Origin: Streptomyces antibioticus
GTDB lineage: Bacteria > Actinomycetota > Actinomycetes > Streptomycetales > Streptomycetaceae
Direction: 5' to 3'
Length of the DNA stretch: 64,000 bases
Assembly (NCBI RefSeq): GCF_002019855.1
Contig: NZ_CM007717.1
Location: forward strand, 3,226,645 to 3,290,644
Every line of letters starts with the position of its first letter. Positions within the stretch are counted from its first letter, which is position 1. Both the position numbers and the translations under genes were made by a program. The notes beneath the pieces are model-generated. The model worked only from the letters and a program-made list of their open reading frames with translations, had not been told where the DNA came from and did no database searches. Shown in pieces: positions 16,516 to 29,854 of the stretch.

Positions 16516-16543
16516 TCAACCGGGCGCACCGGGAATGGTTGCG
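16516..16543 (-). promoter_or_regulatory. Sigma-BldN-like promoter of first rodlin
   Basis: Leftward CGCAAC, exactly 16 nt, GGTTGA, close to the sigma-BldN consensus CGTAAC-N16-CGTTGA. The -10 ends 58 nt before the ATG. Confidence 0.65.
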
Positions 16544-16611
16544 GCGCTTCACCCGATCGAAGTTCAGGGCGTGCGGACGGTGCCGCGGAATGGGCCATCG
16601 GAGTGAAGAAG

Positions 16612-16639
16612 AACAACCAAACACGGTGCGGAGAGTTGA
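16612..16639 (+). promoter_or_regulatory. Sigma-BldN-like promoter of second rodlin
   Basis: AACAAC, exactly 16 nt, AGTTGA, ending 46 nt before the GTG start. Same spacing and same TTGA end of the -10 as the other surface-protein promoters here. Confidence 0.6.
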
Positions 16640-16685
16640 CCAGGGCGCTCCGGTGGACGGGGTTTCTCCAGAAAGGGACTTGAAC

Positions 16686-17096
16686 GTGATCAAGAAGGTT
16701 TGGGCCGGCGCCGCGGTCGCCGTATCCGTCGTCGGTGCCATGGCTGCGGCCGCCGCCCCGTCGCTGGCCATCGGCAACGACACCGGCACCACCTCCGCGA
16801 GCGGCAACGGCGCCAGCCAGGCGTTCGGCAACTCCGCCACCTACGGCAACATGAGCCCGCAGATGGCCCTGATCCAGGGCTCCCTGAACAAGCCCTGCAT
16901 CGGTCTGCCGGCCAAGCTCAACCTCGGCAGCGCCGCCGGTCTCATCCCGATCGCGGTCCAGGACGTCAACGTCCTGTCCTCCCCGCAGAACCAGCAGTGT
17001 GTGGAGAACTCCACGCAGGCCAAGGGCGACGAGCCGCTGTCGCACATCCTGGACGACATCTCCGTGCTCGCCGGCAACGGCGCCGCCAACCACTGA
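16686..17096 (+). CDS. Rodlin protein
   Basis: 136 residues, GTG start with GAAAGGGA upstream. Signal peptide to about residue 29 (ending PSLA), then rodlin sequence: [79 protein letters not shown]. Differs from its neighbours mainly in the middle, at [13 protein letters not shown]. Divergent from the first rodlin across a ~230-nt promoter region and followed by a very strong hairpin. Confidence 0.92.
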   Translation: MIKKVWAGAAVAVSVVGAMAAAAAPSLAIGNDTGTTSASGNGASQAFGNSATYGNMSPQMALIQGSLNKPCIGLPAKLNLGSAAGLIPIAVQDVNVLSSPQNQQCVENSTQAKGDEPLSHILDDISVLAGNGAANH

Positions 17097-17106
17097 GTCC
17101 GTCCGT

Positions 17107-17140
17107 GCAGCGGGCCGCCGGTTCTCCGGCGGCCCGCTGC
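17107..17140 (+). terminator. Strong stem-loop terminator after second rodlin
   Basis: A perfect 15-bp stem (GCAGCGGGCCGCCGG and complement) around a TTCT loop, 11 nt past the stop codon. A 19-nt direct repeat in two copies follows at 17150-17187. Confidence 0.85.
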
Positions 17141-17254
17141 CGCGTGTGCGGGCCGGTGCCGCGTGGACGGGCCGGTGCCGCGTGGACGGCCCCCGCGCAG
17201 GTGAGGGGCGCACAGGGCCCGTGCCCGGTGCGCTGCTCCGAACGGGGCACAGCC

Positions 17255-17282
17255 CGCAACTTTCGTCCCTCACAAGGTATTA
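17255..17282 (+). promoter_or_regulatory. Possible sigma-BldN-like promoter of third rodlin
   Basis: CGCAAC (as in the first rodlin promoter), 16 nt, then GTATTA. The -35 and the distance to the start codon match the other rodlins, but the -10 does not match CGTTGA well. Confidence 0.35.
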
Positions 17283-17331
17283 ACCAGCACGCAGCTCCTC
17301 CCCCGGAGCCCGCTTCTCGAAGGGAAAGAAC

Positions 17332-17739
17332 ATGAAGAAGCTGTGGGCAACCGCGGCTGTCGCCGCCTCCCTGGCCGGCGTCGCGATCGCGTCCGCTCCG
17401 CAGGCCCTGGCCATCGGTGACGACAGCGGCACCACGTCCGCGAGCGGCAACGGCGCCAGCCAGTCGTTCGGCAACTCGGCCACGTTCGGCGACATGAGCC
17501 CGCAGCTCTCGCTGGTGCAGGGTTCGCTGAACAAGCCGTGTGTGGGCCTGCCTCTGAAGGCCAACGTCGGCTCGCTGCTCGGCGCCGCCGCGATCGCGGT
17601 CCAGGACATCAACGTCCTGTCCTCCCCGCAGAACCAGCAGTGCGTCGAGAACAGCACCCAGGCCAAGGGCGACGAGCCGCTGTCGCACATCCTGGACGAC
17701 ATCTCGGCCCTCTCGGGCAACGGCGCGGGCAACGGCTGA
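17332..17739 (+). CDS. Rodlin protein
   Basis: 135 residues, ATG preceded by GAAGGGAAAGA. Signal peptide ends at PQALA; mature sequence [77 protein letters not shown]. Very close to the second rodlin from GASQ onward, which points to a tandem duplication. Third rodlin in the cluster; S. coelicolor has two. Confidence 0.92.
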   Translation: MKKLWATAAVAASLAGVAIASAPQALAIGDDSGTTSASGNGASQSFGNSATFGDMSPQLSLVQGSLNKPCVGLPLKANVGSLLGAAAIAVQDINVLSSPQNQQCVENSTQAKGDEPLSHILDDISALSGNGAGNG

Positions 17740-17756
17740 GCCGTCCTTCCCCGCCC

Positions 17757-17788
17757 AGGCGGGTCACCGGTCCTCCGGTGACCCGCCT
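17757..17788. terminator. Bidirectional stem-loop terminator
   Basis: AGGCGGGTCACCGG and its complement form a 14-bp stem with a TCCT loop, followed by TTT on the right. It ends the third rodlin transcript and also contains the last codons of the convergent VWA gene, so one hairpin serves both sides. Confidence 0.75.
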
Positions 17789-19275
17789 TTCGCGTACTCG
17801 TCGGCGGAGTGCACCGCCTCGGCGAGGTCGCGCACGTCGTCGTCCTCGGTCCGCGCGGCCAGGGTGTCGGCGCGTTCGCCCAGGGCGCTCAGGGACGGGG
17901 CGTCGGGCAGCGGGCGGTCCGGGGCGCGCAGGGCGTCGGCGAGATAGGCGGCGACGGCGGCGACCTGGAAGCGGGTGGGCGCGTCGTCGAGCCGGTCGTG
18001 CAAGGCGCGTGCCTCGATCTGGCCGGTGGCCTCGTGCGGGGTGCGGGTGCGGGGGTCGAGCCAGCGGACGGTGGCGGTCGCGAGGTGACCGTCGGCGCCG
18101 GGCTTCGTGCGCACCGCGTAGAGGGCGGTGACGGTGTGGCCGGGGCCGACCTCGCCGCCGTCGACCCGGTCGTCACGGAAGTCGTCGTCGGCGACGCGGC
18201 GGTTGTCGTAGCCGATGAGGCGGAACTCGGCGACCGTCTCGGGGTCGAAGGCGACCTGGGCCTTGGCGTCGCGGGCGGTCAGCTCGACGTTGCGCGGGAG
18301 TTCCTCGCCGAAGACGGTGCGGGCCTCCTCCTCGGTGGAGACGTAGCTGGTGTGGCCGTCGCCCTTGTCGGCGAGGCGTTCCATCAGGGCGTCGCCGTAG
18401 TCGCTGCCGACGCCGACGCCGAAGAGGGTGATGCCGTGCTCGCGGCGGGCGGTGGCGATGCGCTCCAGGATCGTGTCGGCGTCGGTGTCGCCGGTGTTGG
18501 CGAGCGCGTCGGAGACCAGCACGACCCGGTTGGTGGCGCCCCGGCGCAGCCCCTCGACGGCGGTCTCGTAGCCCCTCTCGACGCCGGCGCCGAGGTTGGT
18601 GGCGGACAGCGGCTCCAGGCTGTCGATGGCGTCGTGGACCCGGCCGCGGCGTTCGCCGAGGCGGGTCATCGGCAGCACGGTCTCGGCCCGGTCGCTGAAG
18701 GTGACGATCGCCACCGAGTCGTCGTCGCGCAGCCCGTCGGTCATCGTGCCGAGGGCGTACCGGGCGAGGTCGAGGCGGCCGGGGTCGCCCATGGAGCCGG
18801 AGACGTCGACGACGAACGTGAGGGCGGCGGGCGGCCGTTCGGCGCGGCTCTCGGCGGCGCGGGTGGCGAGGCCGACCCGGACCAGGGACCAGTCGTCGCC
18901 GGTGCGGGCGCCGTCGACGGTGACCGAGAAGCCGTCGCCGTCGGGACGCTCGTAGTCCTGGCGGAAGCTGTTGACGAACTCCTCGGGGCGGACCGTCGAG
19001 GGGTCGGGCAGCGCGCCGTCGGCGAGGGTGCGGCGGGCGTAGCCGTAGGACGCGGTGTCGACGTCCAGGGCGAAGGTGGAGAGCCGGTCGGGGGCGGCCT
19101 CGCGGGAGGTGCCGTCCTCGTCGGTGCCGCCCCTGGGCGCGGTCGGTGCCCGGTGGTCTCCGGCGCGGTCGGCGCTGCTGTGGCCGGTGCTCGATCCGCC
19201 CCATCCGCAGCCCGTGAGCAGCAGCCCGGTGGCCGCCGCCAGGGCGAGGAGACGCCGTGTCCGATGGATCCTCAT
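17764..19275 (-). CDS. VWA-domain lipoprotein (YfbK-like)
   Basis: 503 residues. Lipoprotein signal with lipobox LLLTGC at about residues 18-23, then a Gly/Ser/Asp-rich linker. An N-terminal VWF_A-type segment (LSTFALDVDTASYGYARRTL) precedes a VWA domain with an intact MIDAS (FVVDVSGSMG, TNLG, VVLVSDALANTG) at about 160-320, and a YfbK-type C-terminal domain follows. It should bind a divalent metal and a protein partner on the outer face of the membrane. No partner gene is obvious; the ABC genes upstream are separated by 150 nt. The 3' end is folded into a shared terminator. Confidence 0.85.
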   Translation of the reverse strand: MRIHRTRRLLALAAATGLLLTGCGWGGSSTGHSSADRAGDHRAPTAPRGGTDEDGTSREAAPDRLSTFALDVDTASYGYARRTLADGALPDPSTVRPEEFVNSFRQDYERPDGDGFSVTVDGARTGDDWSLVRVGLATRAAESRAERPPAALTFVVDVSGSMGDPGRLDLARYALGTMTDGLRDDDSVAIVTFSDRAETVLPMTRLGERRGRVHDAIDSLEPLSATNLGAGVERGYETAVEGLRRGATNRVVLVSDALANTGDTDADTILERIATARREHGITLFGVGVGSDYGDALMERLADKGDGHTSYVSTEEEARTVFGEELPRNVELTARDAKAQVAFDPETVAEFRLIGYDNRRVADDDFRDDRVDGGEVGPGHTVTALYAVRTKPGADGHLATATVRWLDPRTRTPHEATGQIEARALHDRLDDAPTRFQVAAVAAYLADALRAPDRPLPDAPSLSALGERADTLAARTEDDDVRDLAEAVHSADEYAKGGSPEDR

Positions 19276-19426
19276 GTTCCGTACCCCCTGTGTCCTTCGG
19301 ATTCCCTCGTCGTGTGTGACTGTGACGGGGCAGGGGGCCGGAACGTGCGGTACGGGGTGTTGCGGATGCGTCTCGAAGCGGGCACGGAACGGGCCCGCCG
19401 AGACCGGTGGGTGATCTTCCGGTGAC

Positions 19427-20277
19427 CTACGACACGATGTCCTTGCGGGCGAAACCGCGGAAGGCCAGGGCGAACAGCACCACGGCGTACGTCACCGAGA
19501 CGGCGGTGCCCTGGATCATGCCGGACCATTCGGGGGTGGGCTGGACGGCGTCGGCCCAGGCGAACTGCCAGTGCGCGGGCAGGAAGTCCCGCCAGTCGCC
19601 GAGGGCGGTGACGGCGTCGAGGACGTTGCCGACGATGGTCAGGCCGACCGCGCCGCCGACCGCGCCGAGCGGGGCGTCGGTCCGGGTGGACAGCCAGAAC
19701 GCGAGCCCGGCGGTGACCAGTTGGGAGACGAAGATGTACGCCACCACGATCACCAGCCGCTGGGCGGCGGTGCCGGGGTCCAGCGCGCCGCCGGTGGGCA
19801 GTTGCAACGGTCCCCAGCCGTAGGCGGCGGTGCCGACGGCGAGGGCGACGACCGGCAGCAGGATCATCGCGGACAGGCTGAGGCCGAGGCCGACGACGAG
19901 CTTGGACCACAGCAGCCGGGCCCGGGGCACCGGGGCGGCGAGCAGATAGCGCAGCGAGGACCAGCCGGCCTCGGAGGCCACGGTGTCGCCGCAGAACAGG
20001 GCGACCGGGATGACCAGCAGGAAGCCCGCCGAGACGAACAGGCTGACGGCGGCGAAGTTGGCGCCGGACGCGGTGGCGGTGTCCATCAGGGTGACCCGGT
20101 CGCCCCGGCCGTCCGGTTCGCCGCCGATGGCGAAGGCGATGAGCAGCACGAACGGCAGGGCGGCGAGGACGGCGCCCATGACGAGGGTGCGGCGGCGCTT
20201 GAGCTGGCGGACCAGTTCGACGCGGAGCGGGAGGGTGCGGCCCGCCCGGTAGCCGGAGGCGACCTCGGTGAGCGTGC

Positions 20278-20281
<4 letters not shown>
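19427..20281 (-). CDS. ABC transporter permease (ABC-2 type)
   Basis: 284 residues with six predicted helices in the ABC-2 exporter pattern: an Arg-rich N-terminus (VELVRQLKRRRT), a helix pair bracketing a short extracytoplasmic loop, and ALFCGDTVASEAGWSSLRYLLAAPVPRARLLWSK, typical of NatB/YhaP-like permeases. The ATG overlaps the stop of the upstream ATPase fusion (ATGA), so the two form a transporter. The exported substrate is unknown. Confidence 0.85.
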
Positions 20282-22917
<2,636 letters not shown>

Positions 22918-23026
22918 GGTTCAACGGTACGGGGTCGACCTGTCGGGAAGGTGTCGACCGCAGGCCGAACTCCGTGCCCTCCCCGGGGTGTACACGGACC
23001 CGGAGGCGTACCGCGGACGCGGTACG

Positions 23027-24445
23027 TCAGACCCGGGTGTCCTCCGGGACGGTCACCAGCCAGCGGGTGGCGCGGCGCGGGCGGAGGTAGCAGACCCAGT
23101 AGAGGGTGGCGACGGCGGTGATGCCGCCGGTCCACAGCAGGTAGCCGGTCTCCTGCTGGGTGAGGATGTAGCCGAGGACGACGATCAGCAGGACCGGGAC
23201 GGCCGGCCAGAGCGGCATCCGCCAGGCGGGCACGTGCCGGTGGGAGCCGCGCCGGGCGAGCAGGGCGGCGACGGCGACCAGGAGGTACATGCCGGTGACC
23301 GAGACGCCGGTGACGCCGTACAGGGTGTCGAGGTTGACGAAGCACAGGGCCGCGCCGGGGATGCCGACGGCGAGGGTGGCGACCCAGGGGGAGCCGAAGC
23401 GGCCGAGCCTGGCGAAGACGTTGTTGACCGGCTCCGGCCACGCCTTGTCGCGGGCGGAGGCGAACAGGACACGGGAGTTCTGGATGACCATGACGATGCC
23501 CGCGTTGATGATCGCGAGGGCCACGCAGAGGCTGACGAAGGTGCCGACGGCGGAGCTGGACCAGGCGGTGACCATGGCGCCGATGTCGCCGCCGGTGAGT
23601 TCGGCGACGTCGGAGGCGCCGAAGGTGATGGCGACGACCGGCACCAGGATGATCACCGAGGAGATGGCGAGGGTGGCGAGGACCGTGCGGGCGACGTTGC
23701 GGCGCGGGTGCTCCAGCTCCTCGGAGAGGTAGACGGCGGTCGAGAAGCCCTGGGTGATGAAGAGGGCGATGGCGAGTCCGGAGACGACCAGCGCGGCGGT
23801 GACGGTGTCGGTGTGGCCGTCGCCGCCGGCCGCCTGCATCGACAGCAGGCTGCCGGGGCCGCGCTGTCCGTGGGCGAAGCCGAGGAGGGCCACGACGGCC
23901 GCGGCGATGACCTCCAGGACCAGGAAGACGCCGGTGATCCAGGCGTTGGCGCGCAGGTCGAGCAGGCCCGCGAGGGTGGCGAGCAGCATCACGCCGGCGC
24001 CCGCCACGGACGGGTCGAGGTGGACGATCGGGGCCAGGTAGTCGGCCGTGCCCATCGCGATCACCGGCGGGACGATCATGACGACCAGCAGGGAGAGGAC
24101 GAACACCAGCCAGCCCGCCAGCCGTCCGGCCATCGTCGAGACCATGGCGTACTCGCCGCCCGCGCTGGGGACGAGGGTGCCCAGCTCCGAGTAGCAGAAC
24201 GCCACGGCGACACAGAGCAGGGAGCCGATCGCGATGGTGAGGGCGGTCGCGGTGCCCAGCGAGCCGAACAGGTCGGGCACGACGACGAAGAGGGTGGAGG
24301 CGGGGGTCACGCAGGACAGGGTGAGGAGGGTGCCGCCGACGACTCCGATGGAGCGCTTGAGCTGCCGGGGGCCGGCGGTCGCGCTGTCGGTCGCGCCGGT
24401 CGCCCGGGGGAGGGCGGTCTCGGCCGGGCGGAGCGTGTCGGTCAT
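23027..24445 (-). CDS. APC-family amino acid permease
   Basis: 472 residues with about 12 membrane helices. APC features: LKRSIGVVGGTLLTLSCVTPASTLFV near the N-terminus, helix 3 SAGGEYAMVSTM, then FITQGFSTAVYLSEELEHPRRNVAR and NSRVLFASARDKAWPEP. The sequence resembles general amino acid or polyamine permeases. I use the ATG at MTDTLRP with GGAACC upstream; an upstream start in the same frame lacks an RBS. Not obviously in an operon with its neighbours. The amino acid carried cannot be inferred. Confidence 0.88.
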   Translation of the reverse strand: MTDTLRPAETALPRATGATDSATAGPRQLKRSIGVVGGTLLTLSCVTPASTLFVVVPDLFGSLGTATALTIAIGSLLCVAVAFCYSELGTLVPSAGGEYAMVSTMAGRLAGWLVFVLSLLVVMIVPPVIAMGTADYLAPIVHLDPSVAGAGVMLLATLAGLLDLRANAWITGVFLVLEVIAAAVVALLGFAHGQRGPGSLLSMQAAGGDGHTDTVTAALVVSGLAIALFITQGFSTAVYLSEELEHPRRNVARTVLATLAISSVIILVPVVAITFGASDVAELTGGDIGAMVTAWSSSAVGTFVSLCVALAIINAGIVMVIQNSRVLFASARDKAWPEPVNNVFARLGRFGSPWVATLAVGIPGAALCFVNLDTLYGVTGVSVTGMYLLVAVAALLARRGSHRHVPAWRMPLWPAVPVLLIVVLGYILTQQETGYLLWTGGITAVATLYWVCYLRPRRATRWLVTVPEDTRV

Positions 24446-24654
24446 GCGGCGGGTTCCGATCGACTCGGGCGGGTGCCTCCGGCGGTTGGGGCGATGCCGC
24501 ATGGAACCCCGACGAAAACCAGTGCGTCAATAGGTGATTGACTACGGAATCCGCAGCCGCGAGGCGCCTGGACCGCTGAAAACGCGGCAACGGTGCCCGC
24601 CGGTACCGGCCCCCGCCGACCTACGGGAACCGCAGTGCGCACCGCATAAAAAAC

Positions 24655-24681
24655 GGGGCCGTCCGCAATGCGGACGGCCCC
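24655..24681 (-). terminator. Rho-independent terminator of the inositol operon
   Basis: A perfect 12-bp stem (GGGGCCGTCCGC and complement) with a 3-nt loop, followed on the leftward strand by a run of six T. Such a T-run is rare here, so this is probably an efficient terminator of the iolC-to-iolA operon. Confidence 0.9.
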
Positions 24682-24701
24682 TCCATGGCCCGGGAACTGC
24701 C

Positions 24702-26204
<1,503 letters not shown>

Positions 26205-26218
26205 GACCGAGTGCTCCT

Positions 26219-28117
26219 TCACAGATGGCGGCGTCGGGTGGAGACGTGCCGTTCGTACAGCTCACGGGCCTTCACCGCGGACGGTCGGGTCGCGGTCTCG
26301 GCCACAGGTACATCCCACCAGGCCTGCGCCGGCGGCGGGCCCGACACAGTGTCGGCCGTTTCGGTCTCGACGTAGACACAAGTGGGAGTGTCGGCGGCGC
26401 GCGCTTCGGCGAGGGCCTCGCGCAGCTCGCGGACGGTCTTCGCGCGCAGGACGCGCATGCCCAGGCTCGCCACGTTGGCGGCCAGGTCGACGGGGAGCGG
26501 CGCGCCCGTGAAGGTGCCGTCCCCCGCGGTGTAGCGGTACGCGGTGCCGAACCGCTCGCCGCCCACCGACTCGGAGAGTCCGCCGATCGAGGCGTAGCCG
26601 TGGTTCTGCACGAGCAGGATCTTGATCGCGATCCCCTCCTGCACGGCCGTGACGATCTCGGTCGGCATCATCAGATACGTGCCGTCGCCCACCAGCGCCC
26701 AGACGTTGCGCTCGGGCGCGGCGAGTTTCACCCCGATGGCCGCCGGGATCTCGTACCCCATGCAGGAGTAGCCGTACTCCAGGTGGTACTGGTCCCGGGA
26801 CCGGGCCCGCCACAGCTTGTGCAGATCGCCGGGGAGCGAGCCGGCCGCGTTGATCACGACGTCCGACTCGTCGGCCAGCGCGTCCAGCGCGCCGAGCACC
26901 TGGGTCTGCGTGGGGCGTACGTCGGTCTCCTCGGCCTCGAAGCAGGCGTCGACGCGCTGCTCCCAGCGCTCCTTGTCCTCGCCGTACTCGGCGACATAGG
27001 CGTCGGCGACCCGGTGGCCGTCGCGCGCCAGCTCCCCGGTCAGCGCCTCCAGGCCGCTGCGGGCGTCGGCGACCAGGGGGAGGCCGGCGAGCTTGTGGCC
27101 GTCGTAGGAGGCGATGTTGAGGTTGAGGAAGCGGACCCCGTCGCCCTGGAAGAGGGTGTTCGAGGCGGTGGTGAAGTCGGTGTAGCGGGTGCCGACGCCG
27201 ATGACCAGGTCGGCGGTGCGGGCCAGTTCGTCGGCGGTCGCGGTGCCGGTGTGGCCGATGCCGCCCACGTCCTGGGGGTGGTCGTGGCGCAGCGAGCCCT
27301 TGCCGGCCTGGGTGGAGGCGACCGGGATGCCGGTGGCGGCGGCGAACTCGGCGAGGGCGTCCTCGGCGCGGCTGTGGTGGACCCCGCCGCCCGCGACGAG
27401 CAGGGGGCGCCGGGCCGACCTGATCGCCCGTACGGCGGCGGCGAGTTCGGCCGGGTCGGCACCGGGACGCCGTACGGTCCAGGTGCGTTCGGCGAAGAAC
27501 TCCTCGGGCCAGTCCCATGCCTCGGCCTGCACGTCCTGGGGCAGCGCGAGGGTGACCGCGCCCGTCTCGACCGGGTCGGTGAGGACCCGTACGGCCTGGA
27601 GCGCGGCCGGGATCAGCGCCTCCGGGCGGGTGACGCGGTCGAACCAGCGGGACACCGGGCGCAGGCTGTCGTTGACCGACACATCGCCCGCGTACGGGAC
27701 TTCGAGCTGCTGGAGGACCGGGTCGGCGACCCGGGTGGCGAAGGTGTCGCCGGGCAGCAGCAGCACCGGGAGGTGGTTGACGGTGGCGAGGGCGGCGCCG
27801 GTGACCAGATTGGTCGCGCCGGGGCCGATGGACGTCGTCACCGCGTGGGTGGACAGCCGGTTGGACTGGCGGGCGTAGCCCACGGCCGCGTGGACCATCG
27901 ACTGCTCGTTGCGGCCCTGGTGGAACGGCATCGCGTCGCCGTACTCGACCAGCGCCTGGCCGAGGCCCGCGACATTGCCGTGGCCGAAGATGCCCCAGGT
28001 CGCGCCGATCAGCCGCTGCCGTACGCCGTCGCGTTCGGTGTACTGGGCGGCCAGGAAGCGCACCAGCGCCTGGGCCACGGTGAGTCGGGTCGACCGGTCC
28101 GGCCGGGTCGAGGTCAT
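26219..28117 (-). CDS. iolD: 3D-trihydroxycyclohexane-1,2-dione hydrolase (ThDP enzyme)
   Basis: 632 residues. ThDP-dependent family: N-terminal pyrimidine domain with GIFGHGNVAGLGQAL and HQGRNEQSMVHAA, central domain, and a C-terminal pyrophosphate domain with the GDGTYLMMPTEIVTAVQEG...NHGY motif. IolD opens the ring of the dione formed from inosose to give 5-deoxy-D-glucuronate. Its ATG overlaps the iolB stop (ATGA), so they are coupled. Start fixed by this overlap; longer frames upstream lie over iolB. Confidence 0.94.
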   Translation of the reverse strand: MTSTRPDRSTRLTVAQALVRFLAAQYTERDGVRQRLIGATWGIFGHGNVAGLGQALVEYGDAMPFHQGRNEQSMVHAAVGYARQSNRLSTHAVTTSIGPGATNLVTGAALATVNHLPVLLLPGDTFATRVADPVLQQLEVPYAGDVSVNDSLRPVSRWFDRVTRPEALIPAALQAVRVLTDPVETGAVTLALPQDVQAEAWDWPEEFFAERTWTVRRPGADPAELAAAVRAIRSARRPLLVAGGGVHHSRAEDALAEFAAATGIPVASTQAGKGSLRHDHPQDVGGIGHTGTATADELARTADLVIGVGTRYTDFTTASNTLFQGDGVRFLNLNIASYDGHKLAGLPLVADARSGLEALTGELARDGHRVADAYVAEYGEDKERWEQRVDACFEAEETDVRPTQTQVLGALDALADESDVVINAAGSLPGDLHKLWRARSRDQYHLEYGYSCMGYEIPAAIGVKLAAPERNVWALVGDGTYLMMPTEIVTAVQEGIAIKILLVQNHGYASIGGLSESVGGERFGTAYRYTAGDGTFTGAPLPVDLAANVASLGMRVLRAKTVRELREALAEARAADTPTCVYVETETADTVSGPPPAQAWWDVPVAETATRPSAVKARELYERHVSTRRRHL

Positions 28118-28965
28118 CGGTAACCCCCTGTGGTGTCTACGTGGTCCGGGTGGAAGCAGATCCGCCACTCCCGCGTCTCGCCGGGTCCGGCCATGACGTT
28201 CAGGTAGTACATGGCGTGGCCGGGCTGGGCGATCGACGGGCCGTGCCAGCCGTCGGGGACGAGGACGGCGTCCCCCGAACGGACCTCGGCGAGGACGTCG
28301 GCGCCGCCCTCGCGCGAGGGGGACACCCGCTGGTAGCCGAAGCCGTGCGGGCCGTCGATCTCGAAGTAGTAGATCTCCTCCAGCTCGGCCTCCTCGCCCG
28401 GCCGGTGCTCGTCGTGCTTGTGCGGCGGGTACGAGGACCAGTTGCCGCCGGGTGTGATCACCTCGACGGCGATCAGCCGGTCGCAGTCGAAGGCGTCGGC
28501 GGAGGCGAAGTTGCGCACCTGGCGCGCCTGGCCGCCGCTGCCGCGGGCCTCGACGGGTACCTCCGGCGCGGGGCCGTAGCGGGCGGGGAGTCGTCGCTCG
28601 CACTTCGCTCCTGCCAGGGCGAAGCGGCCTCCCGCGCCGGAGGCGATCTGGACCCGGGCGTCTCGGGGAACGTAAGCGAAGTCCGTCACGGACGCGAAAA
28701 CGCTTTCCCTGCCCAGGAGTTGGAACTCGTCACCCTCGGTCCGCACCGTACATCCGCCGTCCAGCGGAAGCACGATCCATTCGCTGTCGCCGGTGGTGAG
28801 GGTGTGGGTCTCCCCCGGCTCCAGCGCGACGATCCGCAGACTGCTGTAGGTCCAGCCGGCCCGCTTCGGATCGATGTCGAGCACGTGCCCGGCGCCGGCG
28901 GTGCTGCCGTGCGGAAGGTAGAGGTCGTTGTTCTTGGTCGGGGCGTGCGGCCCGGTGTTCGTCAT
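28114..28965 (-). CDS. iolB: 5-deoxy-glucuronate isomerase
   Basis: 283 residues with a double cupin fold of the KduI/IolB type. The second cupin has the metal-binding YPPHKHDEHRP...ELEEIYYF motif, with HGFGYQRV and GDAVLVPDGWHG following. It converts 5-deoxy-D-glucuronate into 2-deoxy-5-keto-D-gluconate. Overlaps iolD by 4 nt and follows the aldolase gene by 7 nt. Confidence 0.94.
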   Translation of the reverse strand: MTNTGPHAPTKNNDLYLPHGSTAGAGHVLDIDPKRAGWTYSSLRIVALEPGETHTLTTGDSEWIVLPLDGGCTVRTEGDEFQLLGRESVFASVTDFAYVPRDARVQIASGAGGRFALAGAKCERRLPARYGPAPEVPVEARGSGGQARQVRNFASADAFDCDRLIAVEVITPGGNWSSYPPHKHDEHRPGEEAELEEIYYFEIDGPHGFGYQRVSPSREGGADVLAEVRSGDAVLVPDGWHGPSIAQPGHAMYYLNVMAGPGETREWRICFHPDHVDTTGGYR

Positions 28966-28972
28966 GCGGCCC

Positions 28973-29854
28973 TCACAGCAGTCCTACGGCGGTGTCCACG
29001 GCGGCGGTGACGTCCCCGTCCGCCGGATACAGCAGCGAGCGGCCGACCACCAGGCCCCGGACGGTGGGCAGTTGCAGCGCGCCGCGCCACTTCTCGTATG
29101 CCCCGTCCTGGTCGTCGCCGACCTCGCCGCCCAGCAGCACGGCGGGCAGGGTGGAGGTGCCCATGACCTCGGCCATGTCGTCGGGGTTCTCGGTGACGGG
29201 GAGCTTCAGCCAGGTGTAGGCCGAGGTGCCGCCGAGGCCCGAGGCGATGGCGATGGACCGGGTGACGGCCTCGGCGGAGAGGTCGTTGCTCAGCCGGCCC
29301 TCGGGGGTGCGGCGGCTGATGAACGGCTCGACGAAGACCGGCAGCCGGCGGGCCGCCATGGCGTCGATCGCGCGGGCCGTGGACTCCAGGGTGGTGAGCG
29401 AGCCCGGGTCGTCGTAGTCGACGCGCAGGAGCAGTTTGCCCGCGTCGAAGTTGAGCCGCTCGATGTCCTCGGCGCGGTGGCCGGTGAAACGGTCGTCCAG
29501 CTCGAAGACGGCGCCCTGGAGGCCGCCGCGGTTCATGGACCCCATGACGACCTTGTCGTCGAGGGCGCCCAGGAGCAGCAGGTCGTCCAGGATGTCGGCG
29601 GTGGCGAGGACGCCGTCGACGCCGGGGCGGGAGAGCGCCAGGCAGAGGCGTTCGAGCAGGTCGGCGCGGTTGGCCATGGCCAGCCGGTCGCCGCCGACGC
29701 CGAGCGCGCCGCGGGCCGGGTGGTCGGCCGCGACGATCATCAGCCGTCCGGCGGCGTTCAGCAGCGGTCTGCGGCGCCGGCGGGCGGCGGCCTCGGCGAT
29801 CGCCTCGGGATGGTGGGTGCGCAGCCGGACGAGTTCACGGACGTCGACGCTCAC
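28973..29854 (-). CDS. Cgl0158-type (beta/alpha)8 aldolase of inositol operon
   Basis: 293 residues from a GTG overlapping the iolC stop (GTGA). Beta/alpha-barrel with LMIVAADHPARGALG, ATADILDDLLLLGAL, KLLLRVDYDDPG and the Lys-bearing YTWLKLPVTENPDDMAEV, similar to DeoC/LacD class I aldolases. Position between iolC and iolB suggests it does the IolJ step, cleaving 2-deoxy-5-keto-D-gluconate 6-phosphate to dihydroxyacetone phosphate and malonate semialdehyde, since no canonical fructose-bisphosphate-aldolase-like IolJ is present. This is inference from context. Confidence 0.8.
   Translation of the reverse strand: MSVDVRELVRLRTHHPEAIAEAAARRRRRPLLNAAGRLMIVAADHPARGALGVGGDRLAMANRADLLERLCLALSRPGVDGVLATADILDDLLLLGALDDKVVMGSMNRGGLQGAVFELDDRFTGHRAEDIERLNFDAGKLLLRVDYDDPGSLTTLESTARAIDAMAARRLPVFVEPFISRRTPEGRLSNDLSAEAVTRSIAIASGLGGTSAYTWLKLPVTENPDDMAEVMGTSTLPAVLLGGEVGDDQDGAYEKWRGALQLPTVRGLVVGRSLLYPADGDVTAAVDTAVGLL

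Noticed and set aside
17150..17187. 19-nt direct repeat after the second rodlin
   Set aside because: Only two copies beside a terminator; no sign of function beyond slippage.
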